This document shows, one piece after another, positions 18,668 through 27,440 of a stretch of 64,000 bases of DNA. The notes beneath the pieces are model-generated. The model was not told the origin of the DNA and did no database searches. It saw only the letters and a list, made by a program, of their open reading frames with translations. This DNA comes from Symbiodinium natans (lineage: Eukaryota > Sar > Dinophyceae > Suessiales > Symbiodiniaceae): the NCBI GenBank assembly GCA_905221605.1, contig CAJNDS010002741.1, positions 1 through 64,000 on the forward strand, read 5' to 3'. How positions within the stretch are numbered: the stretch's first letter is position 1; each line of letters opens with the position of its first letter. The position numbers and the translations under genes are program-made.

Positions 18668-21600
18668 AACAGACGAGCACGAACTCGTTCAGGGTTCGTG
18701 GCCGACGGTTTCGAAGTCAGAACCCACCTAGTCGTATGGATTCTCCGTGTAGCTCGTTTACGGGCCTCAGCTTCTCCTATAATCGTAGCTACACCAAAAG
18801 CATCAAGTTCTGAGAGCTCGAGTCTCATACCTTCTTCAAGATGCTTACGAGGCAAAACCTTGCCAGAAACTTCGCAAACCGCATTGTCCGGGACATGGAC
18901 CCAAATCTTCTTTCCACCAAACTTCATACGGAACCACTCTTTGACATTATCTCCCTTACGGATTTTTGTCGTCACTCTCAAGTCAGGCCCATCAAAGAGT
19001 TGCCTAAGGCCATGCTCATAGAGCCACGTCAGGCCCTCTTCCATGGCATCGTCTTCTCCTGGATCCATAGGGGCGTCGAGGTCCTCAAGACCTACGCCTC
19101 CGGGAGGCTCAACCTCCATGCCTGTTTCTTCAGGCACGTCCGAAAAATCCGGAGAATACCCATCCAACTCTCCTTCTTCTTCCATTGCTTCAGGGCCCTC
19201 AAGAGCAGGTGGTTCGGTGCGTTCAACAGGAAACTCAAGACTTCCTTCAGGGATATTTGGGGAATCAAGCGGCGGACTCGGACCATCGATTGGAACATCG
19301 AACTTGATGGGTCTTTCAGGGTCTTCCTTATTACCTCGAAGGTCACGCAAAGCAGCTTTGTCAAACTCCACTGGATCTTTGGCACGAAAAGAGCTGAAGA
19401 TTTCCAAACGAGGGGGCTTTCCAATACCTATTGGAACAAAGACCCGAATCCCGGATCCATTAGCACCGTGAGGTCCTACATAGAGTGCCCTCACCAAGCG
19501 CTTTCCGCGGTGCTCTGGGTAGTCCTTCTGAGGCTTCCCAAAGCCCACAACCCCAAACTCACAGCTCTTCACTGGCTGAACTGTCGACCCACGCAGTCTC
19601 TCCAAAGGCGTGCTGTGTTCCTTGGACACATGAAACAAGTTATGCATCCTCACAGAGTACCTCATGGCCTCAACAAACAGATGGCTCCCTAGAGGCAACT
19701 TTTCACCTACACGCTCTTCTAAGCCCAGCCAAACAGACCAGAACGCTTCTTTCACAAGGCAAACATGGCGTTCAACGATGCCCTTCGCTTGAGGTCTGTT
19801 TATCGCGAACGGGACCCAGTGCATTGACCTCCCCCCGAATGTCCGGTGTTTCGCTGCATTGCGGAAAACACTCTCGAGGAGATTTTCTTGGTCCCCGTGG
19901 ACAACAATGTCCAATCCACTCAATCCCATTTCCGTAAAGGCTTTGCAAACCGATACAGCGGGCACTTCATCCTCAGGTCCTAAGACCACGGTATGTATGT
20001 ACCCCGACACCACATGAACCATGAGAAGGAAACGAACATTCTTTCCGAAAAATCCAAAGTCGACTTGCAACTCTCCGGGTCCGTGGTGGTGTTTCATGTG
20101 CTTCCTACGAGCCGGCACTCTCCCTCTAGCGCTTTGACATGTGTCACAGCAACTAAGATAAGGTTGGTGGCCCTTATTTCGGTGCGCCTTCAGCCGCTCC
20201 GAGGTCAAATAGACCGGAACCTCAGGATCCAGAGCATCGCTCACCACCTCCGGGGAACTCAGGGCACCCGGTTCACCTGAGGGAACATTCTCCACACGGG
20301 GTTTCTTTCGAACATCGGAGGGCCTAGGGGGTTCACTTCCGCTGGGTTTCGCAAGTTCAGCTTCCAACGGATCAGGAATCAACTCTTCCTCCGACTCCGA
20401 ATTCACAACAACCGGGGTCGGCAAACCAGCCAGCATACGCAGGGCCTCAGAACGTGCCACGGCCTTCTTTTGCTCGGACCCCCGCAGGGACCCAAGCCCA
20501 CACAAGGCCCACTTCTTCAAGGCACGCCAACGTTTCATCATTGGCCCTTTTGCTTCCTCGCCCGTAAGCTCAGCTTTCAACTCACAAGCAAGCACGCCAC
20601 GCAAAAACAACAGGCGGCGCACAACACTCCAAGACCTACGTGGCACACGTCCTACCAAAGTTACACGCACAAACTTCAGCCTACTCCTACGGCGCACACT
20701 CAAAAGCTTCACGCACCTACGCAGCCAACCTCTGAAAACCAAACCCAGAACCAACCCTAAAGCCAAGGCACTGCTTCCTTTCCATGAAGACCTGGGCACA
20801 GAGGGACAGTGTGCAGACCCATTCGCGGCAGGCAGGCTGCACTCACAGTCACCTACCAAGCACTCAAACGCTCCTACCCTACCTCCTAATGCACACAGCC
20901 AGTCTCCTACTGCAAACAGCAGGGCTTTCAGACCTACTCCTACCAATTTTGTGCATTGCAGCGAAGATCGGAGCAACTCATGCCCGGCTTTTAGGCCCTC
21001 AGGGCCCATACCCAAGCATATCAATCCATCTCGGAGCCCGAGTTTCCCACATCCGAATTGTCCATCGGTGGATTTGGAACCACCATACTCGTCTCTGCCG
21101 GCGGGGTCAAAGGAGAAGCGCTCCCCGGACTTCCAATCCCACCGACCATTGGCTCCCTTGGGACCTCGGAACTCACGTCCATAGGGGTCCCAGGGGCACC
21201 GAATGCCTCCACGGGCGTCATCGGCATCTCGACCTCCATTGGAACCTCGCCCGCAAGCTCCCTCAATGTATCTGGGTGCGGTGTCGATGGAGGAGGTAGA
21301 GGAGGCGGAGGTATAGGCAGGCTTGCTTCCATAGGCGTGCCTGGTGCCCAAGATGGAGGAGGTAGAGGAGGCGGAGTTAGAGGCATGCCTGCTTCCATAG
21401 GCGTGCCTGGTGCCGAAGATGGAGCATAGGAAAAGACGGACGGCGTAAGCGGGGAAGGAGGGCTGAACGGCAAGAAAGCCGGAGGCCCTGGTGGAAAAGC
21501 GGGGCCCGTCGACGATGATGGAGCCACCTCGGCTGTTGCAGCTCTCTTCATGTCGGCATGCAATCGAATCATTGCCTCGGCTTTTGCACGCGCTTGGTTG

Positions 21601-24600
21601 AGCAAAGCCCACCCCGAAGGAGGTGGAGCTGGGGCACTTTTGTGAAGAGGCGGTGCCGTGCCACCCGACGCGGATGGTGCAACATCCGGTATTATAGTTG
21701 GCGGTTGAGCAGCCAAAGTCACCCGGCGGTTGCTCTGGACGAGCACGTCCGCCAAAAGCGCTCTCAAGTCGGCAGCCGGCACACGCTCGACCTTGAGCTC
21801 GTTTGGCAGAATGCTTGCTAGCCCTGCCTCGAACAACTGGTATTGAGCAGGATGGCACCGCAACTCTCGAATCGCCTCCAGGTACAGAAGGAATTTCTTC
21901 AAGGTGAGCTGGATGCCAACCTGATTGTTGCGCCAGTACCCCCTTTGCTCGCATGGAAGGTGCGGTTGGCGGATGGTAGCAGTCACATCGGCGACTACCA
22001 CCCCCATGGTGGTCAAAACATAGCCATACCTTGCATACTCTGCACGACGGTCGTGCTCTTCGACGAGGGTGTCCGTCAAAACCGACTGGTCCACCGTCGG
22101 AGCAGCAATGGCTCGCAGCTCGGCAATGAGCATAGGTTGCTTCACCGCAATGCCGCTTGTATTGATCACCAACTCCTGTGTCTCCAACTCCCCAAGGCAG
22201 GCTGGAATCCCCAACAGCCGTTCGACCGAGCCAGGGGTCGAGGTAAAAAGGTCGATGTTTTGGAGAAGCTGCCTCGAAAGAGACAGCTGACCTTCCTCCT
22301 CGAAACGGTGCGCAAGACGAGCAATCATGCTCGTCGAAAAGGCTTCCACCTGGGCCACACTCCCACTTTGGGAGTTCACAAGACAGAGCGGAGGCGAGGC
22401 TTCCGGAAGCTCCATCCTTTACAAGGTCCCTTACAAAGGCTCCAGGCTTTGAGCAAAACACTCCTAGAGCACACAACACCAGCAATGCTTTCAGAAACAC
22501 TCCTGGCCAACGCAAGCTCCGAAAGGCACACTTCCTCTCTTCACTCTGTCCCAACAAACACTCAGGCACACAAGCGCTGGGGTGCAAGTCACTCCTACGT
22601 CCTACACGCAAGACACTCCTACTCCTAATGCAAACACTCTGAGGCTGGAGCGGCACAGGCCCTACCCCTACGCACTCAAAACCCTTGTCTCCACAGCGTG
22701 TGTCCCTACTGGTTTGCTTCTCCAAAGACGTGTTGCTTGCAGACTTAAGCAAAACAGCTGCGGCGGAACATAAAGCTTCAGCACAACATGCAGAGGGTGG
22801 GGTTTCCAGGTCTACTCCTACTTTCGCAACTGCAGCATGCTCACATCCACTCAAACGCTCCTGAAAAACATGCTCATGCAGCTCATGTTCCCCCACATGT
22901 TGCTTCACTGAAAATGCTCGCAACAAAAACTTAAAAGGCGTCACCTCCAATGCTCTTCCTACGTTGGGCGGTGCCTTCTTCTGCACCTTATCCACTTCCA
23001 TCGCGTCGTCGTTCGGGCTCCACCCCGGCTTGGGTGAGTCCCCTTTGCTTCTTCTTCCTTTCGGCTTTGCCTTGGTAGGGCCAATCTCCTTAGCCAACGC
23101 CCACCAGCTCCTGGCTTCACGAACCAAAGGCACCCACATCGAGGAACCTCGTTCCGTCTGCTTCACCAAGCAGCTTGCTCCAGGCTCTGAGGTGAGCCAG
23201 GTACTCCATCCCGAAAGGGATGCTTGCCAAGAACTGACTACGTTGAAACCAATCTTGCAAACCAAGACCTGTTGAAGCACTACGGGCCCCAACTTCCCAA
23301 ACTTCACCCGAATGTCAACCAACTTGACACATTCCATGGGCGTATCGCTAGCACTCATGAGCACAGGAAGAGGTCCCGAATGCTCCTTGACGACTTCGTA
23401 AAAACCCAACGCACTCTCTGACAACACGTGGCAGGTGGCTCCACTATCAATGAGCCATGCGAAAGAGCTATTCCTAGAGGATGACTGGTTCAGTCTCTCG
23501 ATCTCTCCGTTCGTCATGGTGAGACGAGGGGGCTCAGCTTCATTGGGCTCATTAGTTCTTGTCCCCGGACCCAAGCCACTCAGATGATGAGACCGCATTG
23601 CCATCACCTGATCAGACTGCTCGTCTTCCACAGCTCGGCCCTTGGGCTTTCCTTTGTTCTTGGGCTTCCCCTTGGGCTTTCCACCCTTTCCTTTGTCTGT
23701 CTTCCCTTTGCCTTTGCCCTTGCCTTTAGGACTCTTCTCTCGATTCTTGGAACCAGAAGGCTTGCCACCTTTCGGTTCATCCCTCTTCTTCCCTTTGCCA
23801 GAGCTCTTGTCGGGGCACTGCCAACTCATATGGCCTGATTTGCCACAGTTCCAGCAGAGGCCGCGCTCCCCAACTGCATTCAGCGAACCAGCATCACACA
23901 ATCGGGTTTGCTCCTCGTAGAACCGGATGCTTTCAACCAGTTCCTCCCAGCTCCCAGACTTCCCATGCAGGACAACGTAATGCCTACACTCTGGGCTGAC
24001 AGATTGAAGAAGAAGGGTTGAACGATCAGATGCTCCAAGCCTCAGTTCAGGGAACCGATGCAGCTTCTGGTCTACCTTCCCAAGCTCGTCCTCAAGGAAG
24101 CGGACGCAGTCAAGCGGTCGCTTGTACGAACTCGCCTTCGAAGTTAGGCGAAGGGCTTCATCTCTCACAGCAATGGCCTCCATGCGAGAGACAATGCTGA
24201 AGGTCTGGTGCATTTGACGCATCACCTCATAACCACAAGCAGCTTGTCCTTGACGCATCGACGTGCTTCTCACCAGTTCCATCCCACGTTCGAACTTCTG
24301 CAGACTTTGTTGCAGGTAGTAAAACAACCTTGCCGAACGCGAGGCTACCGGAACTGCCATGTCAGACTGCTTGATTTCACGGTCATGCGTCATTGCCTGG
24401 CGCAACTCATTGACATAGTTGTCGTCTATCAACGCCAGCCAGGAAGCAAGCACCTCGCACCACCGATGGTACTCCTCCAGCTCTCTCACACGCCCTTTTC
24501 CCATCGAAACATTATCGATGAGCGGCAATGCTGGCAGATACTTCTCTGCACGGTTACTTCCAACATGCAGGTTCTGTGATGGCGCCGGTGGAGGAGAAGA

Positions 24601-24963
24601 AGCCTTTGCCGTAGGACTTCCAGCAGCTGCTGCACTTGAAGCACCCCCAAATGGGTTGCTCACAGCTGCCGACAATGCTTCCTGCTCACGTCTCCTTCTC
24701 TCGTCGGCCTCCATCTTTGCCACCAGAACTTGAAGTGTCTGTTGCTGATTCTGCATCATCATTTGCTGACTCTGCATCATCTGGACCATCATCTGCTGGA
24801 GTTGAGGGTCAAGTCCGACGACCGTGGCGGGTCCTCCCGCTGAAGCAGAAGCTCCAGGGGATTGTGTTGGCGGTTGTTGCCCGTCCTGGGCACCACCGGG
24901 GCCAAACAAAGCTTCGTCGTCTTCGTCTTCAGGCACAGGGGTCGACAGCCCGGGGTCAGCCAT
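18664..24963 (-). CDS. gag-pol: Element C Gag-Pol, first part: gag, zinc knuckle, protease, long spacer, integrase, RT start
   Basis: A 2099-codon frame. The N-terminus has a Met/Gln-rich helix (QMMVQMMQSQQMMMQNQQQ) and a gag domain around 140-350. A CCHC knuckle CWNCGKSGHMSWQC begins at residue 370, followed by Lys/Gly-rich repeats. The protease motif is DSGATC at D506. More than 1100 residues separate it from integrase, far more than in ordinary Copia elements; that stretch overlaps another frame. Integrase has H-x4-H-x6-C-x2-C, D1635, D1691 and E1731. The frame ends in the first RT motif at RVRARLL, where element D reads on as CRLVVRDF. Loss of one G (CTG-GTT to CTGTT) explains the stop. 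The rest of RT continues in the frame at 18667. Confidence 0.88.
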   Translation of the reverse strand: MADPGLSTPVPEDEDDEALFGPGGAQDGQQPPTQSPGASASAGGPATVVGLDPQLQQMMVQMMQSQQMMMQNQQQTLQVLVAKMEADERRRREQEALSAAVSNPFGGASSAAAAGSPTAKASSPPPAPSQNLHVGSNRAEKYLPALPLIDNVSMGKGRVRELEEYHRWCEVLASWLALIDDNYVNELRQAMTHDREIKQSDMAVPVASRSARLFYYLQQSLQKFERGMELVRSTSMRQGQAACGYEVMRQMHQTFSIVSRMEAIAVRDEALRLTSKASSYKRPLDCVRFLEDELGKVDQKLHRFPELRLGASDRSTLLLQSVSPECRHYVVLHGKSGSWEELVESIRFYEEQTRLCDAGSLNAVGERGLCWNCGKSGHMSWQCPDKSSGKGKKRDEPKGGKPSGSKNREKSPKGKGKGKGKTDKGKGGKPKGKPKNKGKPKGRAVEDEQSDQVMAMRSHHLSGLGPGTRTNEPNEAEPPRLTMTNGEIERLNQSSSRNSSFAWLIDSGATCHVLSESALGFYEVVKEHSGPLPVLMSASDTPMECVKLVDIRVKFGKLGPVVLQQVLVCKIGFNVVSSWQASLSGWSTWLTSEPGASCLVKQTERGSSMWVPLVREARSWWALAKEIGPTKAKPKGRRSKGDSPKPGWSPNDDAMEVDKVQKKAPPNVGRALEVTPFKFLLRAFSVKQHVGEHELHEHVFQERLSGCEHAAVAKVGVDLETPPSACCAEALCSAAAVLLKSASNTSLEKQTSRDTRCGDKGFECVGVGPVPLQPQSVCIRSRSVLRVGRRSDLHPSACVPECLLGQSEERKCAFRSLRWPGVFLKALLVLCALGVFCSKPGAFVRDLVKDGASGSLASALSCELPKWECGPGGSLFDEHDCSSCAPFRGGRSAVSFEAASPKHRPFYLDPWLGRTAVGDSSLPWGVGDTGVGDQYKRHCGEATYAHCRAASHCCSDGGPVGFDGHPRRRARPSCRVCKVWLCFDHHGGGSRRCDCYHPPTAPSMRAKGVLAQQSGWHPAHLEEIPSVPGGDSRVAVPSCSIPVVRGRASKHSAKRAQGRACAGCRLESAFGGRARPEQPPGDFGCSTANYNTGCCTIRVGWHGTASSQKCPSSTSFGVGFAQPSACKSRGNDSIACRHEESCNSRGGSIIVDGPRFSTRASGFLAVQPSFPAYAVRLFLCSIFGTRHAYGSRHASNSASSTSSILGTRHAYGSKPAYTSASSTSSIDTAPRYIEGACGRGSNGGRDADDARGGIRCPWDPYGREFRGPKGANGRWDWKSGERFSFDPAGRDEYGGSKSTDGQFGCGKLGLRDGLICLGMGPEGLKAGHELLRSSLQCTKLVGVGLKALLFAVGDWLCALGGRVGAFECLVGDCECSLPAANGSAHCPSVPRSSWKGSSALALGLVLGLVFRGWLRRCVKLLSVRRRSRLKFVRVTLVGRVPRRSWSVVRRLLFLRGVLACELKAELTGEEAKGPMMKRWRALKKWALCGLGSLRGSEQKKAVARSEALRMLAGLPTPVVVNSESEEELIPDPLEAELAKPSGSEPPRPSDVRKKPRVENVPSGEPGALSSPEVVSDALDPEVPVYLTSERLKAHRNKGHQPYLSCCDTCQSARGRVPARRKHMKHHHGPGELQVDFGFFGKNVRFLLMVHVVSGYIHTVVLGPEDEVPAVSVCKAFTEMGLSGLDIVVHGDQENLLESVFRNAAKHRTFGGRSMHWVPFAINRPQAKGIVERHVCLVKEAFWSVWLGLEERVGEKLPLGSHLFVEAMRYSVRMHNLFHVSKEHSTPLERLRGSTVQPVKSCEFGVVGFGKPQKDYPEHRGKRLVRALYVGPHGANGSGIRVFVPIGIGKPPRLEIFSSFRAKDPVEFDKAALRDLRGNKEDPERPIKFDVPIDGPSPPLDSPNIPEGSLEFPVERTEPPALEGPEAMEEEGELDGYSPDFSDVPEETGMEVEPPGGVGLEDLDAPMDPGEDDAMEEGLTWLYEHGLRQLFDGPDLRVTTKIRKGDNVKEWFRMKFGGKKIWVHVPDNAVCEVSGKVLPRKHLEEGMRLELSELDAFGVATIIGEAEARKRATRRIHTTRWVLTSKPSATNPERVRARLL
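21021..22415 (-). CDS. 464-codon overlapping frame inside element C, unknown function
   Basis: It starts with ATG at 22415 and runs to TGA/TAG at 21021, on the same strand as the C polyprotein but in another frame. Residues 1-250 have the balanced composition of a helical globular protein (for example LAHRFEEEGQLSLSRQLLQN, LKKFLLYLEAIRELRC). Residues 250-464 are proline-rich with repeats such as APGTPMEA and PPLPPPSTPHPD. The polyprotein frame over the same DNA is rich in Cys, Ser, Arg and Gly, as expected of an off-frame reading. It sits between protease and integrase, and D has a shorter counterpart. It may be a captured host gene segment or an accessory protein. No family is recognised. 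Confidence 0.6.
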   Translation of the reverse strand: MELPEASPPLCLVNSQSGSVAQVEAFSTSMIARLAHRFEEEGQLSLSRQLLQNIDLFTSTPGSVERLLGIPACLGELETQELVINTSGIAVKQPMLIAELRAIAAPTVDQSVLTDTLVEEHDRRAEYARYGYVLTTMGVVVADVTATIRQPHLPCEQRGYWRNNQVGIQLTLKKFLLYLEAIRELRCHPAQYQLFEAGLASILPNELKVERVPAADLRALLADVLVQSNRRVTLAAQPPTIIPDVAPSASGGTAPPLHKSAPAPPPSGWALLNQARAKAEAMIRLHADMKRAATAEVAPSSSTGPAFPPGPPAFLPFSPPSPLTPSVFSYAPSSAPGTPMEAGMPLTPPPLPPPSWAPGTPMEASLPIPPPPLPPPSTPHPDTLRELAGEVPMEVEMPMTPVEAFGAPGTPMDVSSEVPREPMVGGIGSPGSASPLTPPAETSMVVPNPPMDNSDVGNSGSEMD

Positions 24964-24994
24964 GGCTTCTAGTTTCTACGAGCGTGCTACACAC

Positions 24995-25006
24995 GCTCCG
25001 CTACCA
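24995..25006 (-). promoter_or_regulatory. Primer-binding site of element C
   Basis: Minus-strand TGGTAGCGGAGC directly follows the 5' LTR. TGGTA matches the CCA end plus discriminator of an initiator methionine tRNA, the usual Copia primer. The same 12 bases occur in elements A, B and E. The tRNA identity is inferred. Confidence 0.8.
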
Positions 25007-25405
25007 TGTGAAAACACAGCAGCAGCGCGCTGAACCCTCTTTTTCTCACGACTTGAGCCAAAGTCATAAGCCGGAGGCTTCGTCAGTGAAACTCTTTACA
25101 CACAGGTGAAAACTCTGCTCTGCCACGTGTTCTCCACAGCCACAAAACAAACTCAAACGTCAGTGGGAGTTCTCGGGACCTACCCAACTACACCTAGAGC
25201 AAGCAAAAACGTGCACAGTCACTTCTACAGCTTCCAGACACACATCCCTACAACTCAAGCAATTCAAAAGGCTTTCCCACTTAAAGTAGCACTCCCGTCG
25301 AGCCTCCAAGGCACAACTACGGAGTTCCTACAACTACACACACACAACTCTGAGCCAGCATGCAGGACAACAAAGTTAACATGTCCTTAGACAGGAACTT
25401 TCACA
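25007..25405 (-). repeat. 5' LTR of element C
   Basis: 399 bp, nearly identical to the copy at 15961. It carries the spliced-leader-like core at 25052-25063. On the minus strand it ends ...GTTTTCACA immediately before the primer-binding site. Confidence 0.95.
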
Positions 25406-25410
25406 AACAT
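25406..25410. repeat. Target-site duplication of C (right copy), AACAT
   Basis: Identical to 15956-15960. Removing C and one copy rejoins the 984-bp frame of element D. Confidence 0.92.
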
Positions 25411-25537
25411 GCCACGTATCCGGCAATGGTTGCCTCGGAAATGGCACTGGCGCCAACACTCCTCTCCAAATGTAGTTGGGCTCCGGAATGGGGCTGTCCT
25501 CCCTCGACAGCCGTTCCGCCTGCCTCTTCGACACCAT
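25411..25537 (-). CDS. Element D second ORF, 5' part (start codon side)
   Basis: It starts with ATG at 25537, six bases after the TGA of the upstream 145-codon frame, and is cut at the insertion point of element C. The 127 bp here plus 857 bp at 15960-15104 equal 328 codons with no internal stop. The close stop-ATG spacing would suit re-initiation, but this is inference. Confidence 0.55.
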
Positions 25538-25543
25538 TGCTCC

Positions 25544-25981
25544 TCAGTCCATGCCCTCTCCAGGAACCATTATGGGCGATGGCGGAGGTGTCGTTGGCTC
25601 GGAAGTCACCTCCACCACGTCGTCCGCATCCAAAGCTTCTTCTTCCAATTCCTCCATTTCCAACACGGAGTTTCGGAGGGCCCGTGTTTCCAGGGCACCC
25701 AGATTCTGGAGCTCTCGTCGAAAAGCCCCAGCATCTGGTTCGGGAGCCCCATCGACCAGGACCTCTTGCCTCAACCTCCTCAATACTCCACGTCTGCGGC
25801 GTTGGCTCTTCAGACTCGTGACCAGTGCCCTTGGTAAATCTGGACTGACTGTCTTGGGATTAGGCGGGTGCCCAGAGCCAGAACGCACGGGCAGTTCCCA
25901 CAGCATTGTAAAGTCGGAGTGAATCAGCGCCAGAGGCTGCGCGCTCATGGCAGCAGGGACTGAGACCGGGAAACTGACCAC
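25544..25981 (-). CDS. Element D first ORF, 145 residues, unknown
   Basis: A frame of 145 codons lying directly after the LTR-like leader of D. It has a basic stretch (KSQRRRRGVLRRLRQ), then an acidic helix-like stretch (MEELEEEALDADD), and a short proline-rich end (TTPPPSP). It might be a small gag-like or nucleic-acid-binding protein. No zinc finger or known domain is visible. A second ATG lies 11 codons in. Confidence 0.4.
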   Translation of the reverse strand: MVSFPVSVPAAMSAQPLALIHSDFTMLWELPVRSGSGHPPNPKTVSPDLPRALVTSLKSQRRRRGVLRRLRQEVLVDGAPEPDAGAFRRELQNLGALETRALRNSVLEMEELEEEALDADDVVEVTSEPTTPPPSPIMVPGEGMD

Positions 25982-25984
25982 GTT

Positions 25985-26115
25985 AAGGGAACGACGGTCT
26001 CTTTTTCACAGTCAGAGCCACTTGAGCCTTGAGCCAAAAGTCACAAAGTGCACCAACTAAACGAATTCTACTCAGCTTCAGAACGAAGTGTGATGGTACG
26101 CTATCTTTGATTTCT
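25985..26115 (-). repeat. LTR-like leader at the 5' end of element D
   Basis: On the minus strand this segment resembles the last third of the A/B LTR: CTTCGTTCTGAAGCTGAG, GAATTCGTTTAG, then GTGACTTTTGGCTCAAG and GTGGCTCTGACTGTGAAAAAG. The spliced-leader-like core is partly duplicated here (TTTTGGCTCAAG-GCTCAAG, complement of 26021-26039). No clear LTR end or primer-binding site was found, so the border is approximate. Confidence 0.5.
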
Positions 26116-26668
26116 GCCAGGGTGACTGGAGCGACTTCTGAAGGAATCGACCGCAAACCTCTCAGGAAGAAGCTGCCTTTTAGCAGACAACAACTGCTCA
26201 GGTTGGAAGCTTTGGCCTGCGGAACCCTTACACATTGCAATATTTGCTGGATTTATTTGCCTTCTCGTGCATGCCAGTAAGCTTTGGGTGCAAGAAACCA
26301 GTCATGCCTTCAGTCAGGTCCTTGGGTTGAGTCTGACATGAACCCTGAGGCAGTAAGTCAGTTTTGTTCTATAGCAAGTTGTGACGTGGACGGTGAAGCC
26401 AGACGCAGACTGTATTCCTTTTTCTGAACCCGATTGGTGAAAGACCAATGTGTACCTTGACGTTCTGAAGGCGCAAAGTGCTTCTTAGACGGTCAGCGAC
26501 CATTGATTCGTGTGGCAGGCATGCCCCAGCTTCGGCGCTCCGGTTGACACAGGTCCTCGCCAGAAGCAGAAGAACACCTCTCGCGTCGTCGTTTGTTGCA
26601 ACTGTGTAATAAACACACACGGCGTTGCAACATTCCAGCCTATGTAGCATAGACCTGTCCTGACATCC
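26116..26668. other. Unassigned stretch between D and the rearranged A/B-family copies
   Basis: About 550 bp with no convincing reading frame on either strand and no clear repeat within the window. It may contain the outer part of the 5' LTR of D, but I cannot define an end. Confidence 0.4.
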
Positions 26669-26837
26669 TACACACTGCACACTCACTTTAAATAGCGCAA
26701 AAACACTTGTATGATTTCTTGGAAATCAACGAGGCAAAACCATCGAGGATGGGATCACACGGATTCCCAATCACTCCGAAGCAAAACAAACCTATACAAG
26801 CTGATCCAAAACATGACAAAAACATCACTGATCAGAG
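26669..26837 (-). repeat. Inverted fragment of an A/B-family LTR
   Basis: Reverse complement of about positions 19-190 of the A/B LTR (from CTGATCA to GTGTGTAGG). It ends at a palindromic tgatcag, where the sequence flips to direct LTR position ~319 onward. This is an LTR whose 5' half was inverted and whose middle was lost. Confidence 0.75.
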
Positions 26838-27303
26838 GTCAGGGTTCGTGCTTTCAAGGGAAAAGCTACCAGAGGGACCTTCGGTTTTTCACGTGGTAGC
26901 GGAGCTTGTGCCTTGTGGTACGAGCCCGTGTATGGTCTTTGGTTGTCTGTTAGGACTCTGTGAGTGCCTGGAGGCAGTTTGGGTTTGGAGCCCAGACTGC
27001 CAGTGGACCGGAATCTCTTGTACTCGGACCGTGTAAGTGAGTTATCCTGTGAGGAGGCGGATCCGGACTCATCAGGCTTGGAAGCAGTTGGTTCAGCGGC
27101 TGTTGAGGCACTTTGGAGCCCGGGCAAGGTGGTTTGTCTGGAACTGGATTGGTTGTGACCGATCTTGGAGGAATACGGTGCTTGGTAGAGTAGAACTCAG
27201 GTTCTTCAGGAGCCTGGACCATCTGGTGAGAGAATTTTCGCCAGAAGACGTTGTGGAGAGACTGCAGGCTGGAGCCTGAGTTCAGGAACTATGTTGAATA
27301 CAT
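26838..27303 (+). repeat. LTR end, primer-binding site and leader of a further A/B-family copy
   Basis: Direct copy of LTR positions ~319-376, then TGGTAGCGGAGC (26894-26905) and the leader up to the gag start atgttgaataca. It breaks off a few codons into gag. It duplicates 28273-28752 in element A, with small indels. Confidence 0.8.
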
Positions 27304-27435
27304 TTGGAAATCAACGAGGCATAAACCATCAAGGATGGGATTACACGGATTCCCAATCACTCCGAAGCAAAACAACCCATACAAGCTGATCCAAAACATG
27401 ACAAAAATATCACTGATCAGCCACAATCTTCCACA
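27304..27435 (-). repeat. Displaced first third of the 5' LTR of element A (inverted)
   Basis: Complement reads TGTGGAAGATTGTGGCTGAT onward to GATTTCCAA, LTR positions 1 to about 134. Its outer flank cgaaa (27436-27440) is the target-site copy. Confidence 0.8.
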
Positions 27436-27440
27436 CGAAA

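Larger units (their letters stand above)
15961..25405 (-). mobile_element. Ty1/Copia LTR retrotransposon C (minus strand), 9.4 kb, recent insertion inside D
   Basis: Two 399-bp LTRs differ at about two positions. Both begin TGTGAAA and end TTTCACA. A perfect 5-bp target-site duplication AACAT lies at 15956-15960 and 25406-25410. The primer-binding site TGGTAGCGGAGC follows the 5' LTR directly, and a purine tract precedes the 3' LTR. Inside are gag with zinc knuckle, protease, a very long spacer with an overlapping frame, integrase, RT, RNase H and the methyltransferase-like domain. A one-base loss in RT breaks the polyprotein. The near-identical LTRs mean a young insertion. Confidence 0.95.
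10203..26115 (-). mobile_element. Ty1/Copia-type LTR retrotransposon D (minus strand), split by nested element C
   Basis: D occupies 10203-15960 and resumes at 25411. The gap is exactly element C plus one AACAT duplicate. In transcript order D has an LTR-like 5' region (about 26115-25985), a 145-codon frame, a 327-residue frame interrupted by C, and a long frame with integrase, RT, RNase H and a C-terminal extra domain. Its 3' end shows a polypurine tract beside TGTGAAAG, the same arrangement as in C. No CCHC zinc knuckle or DSG protease was found, so it is either a deletion derivative or depends on another element for these functions. The 3' LTR is almost wholly lost to the tandem array. Confidence 0.8.
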
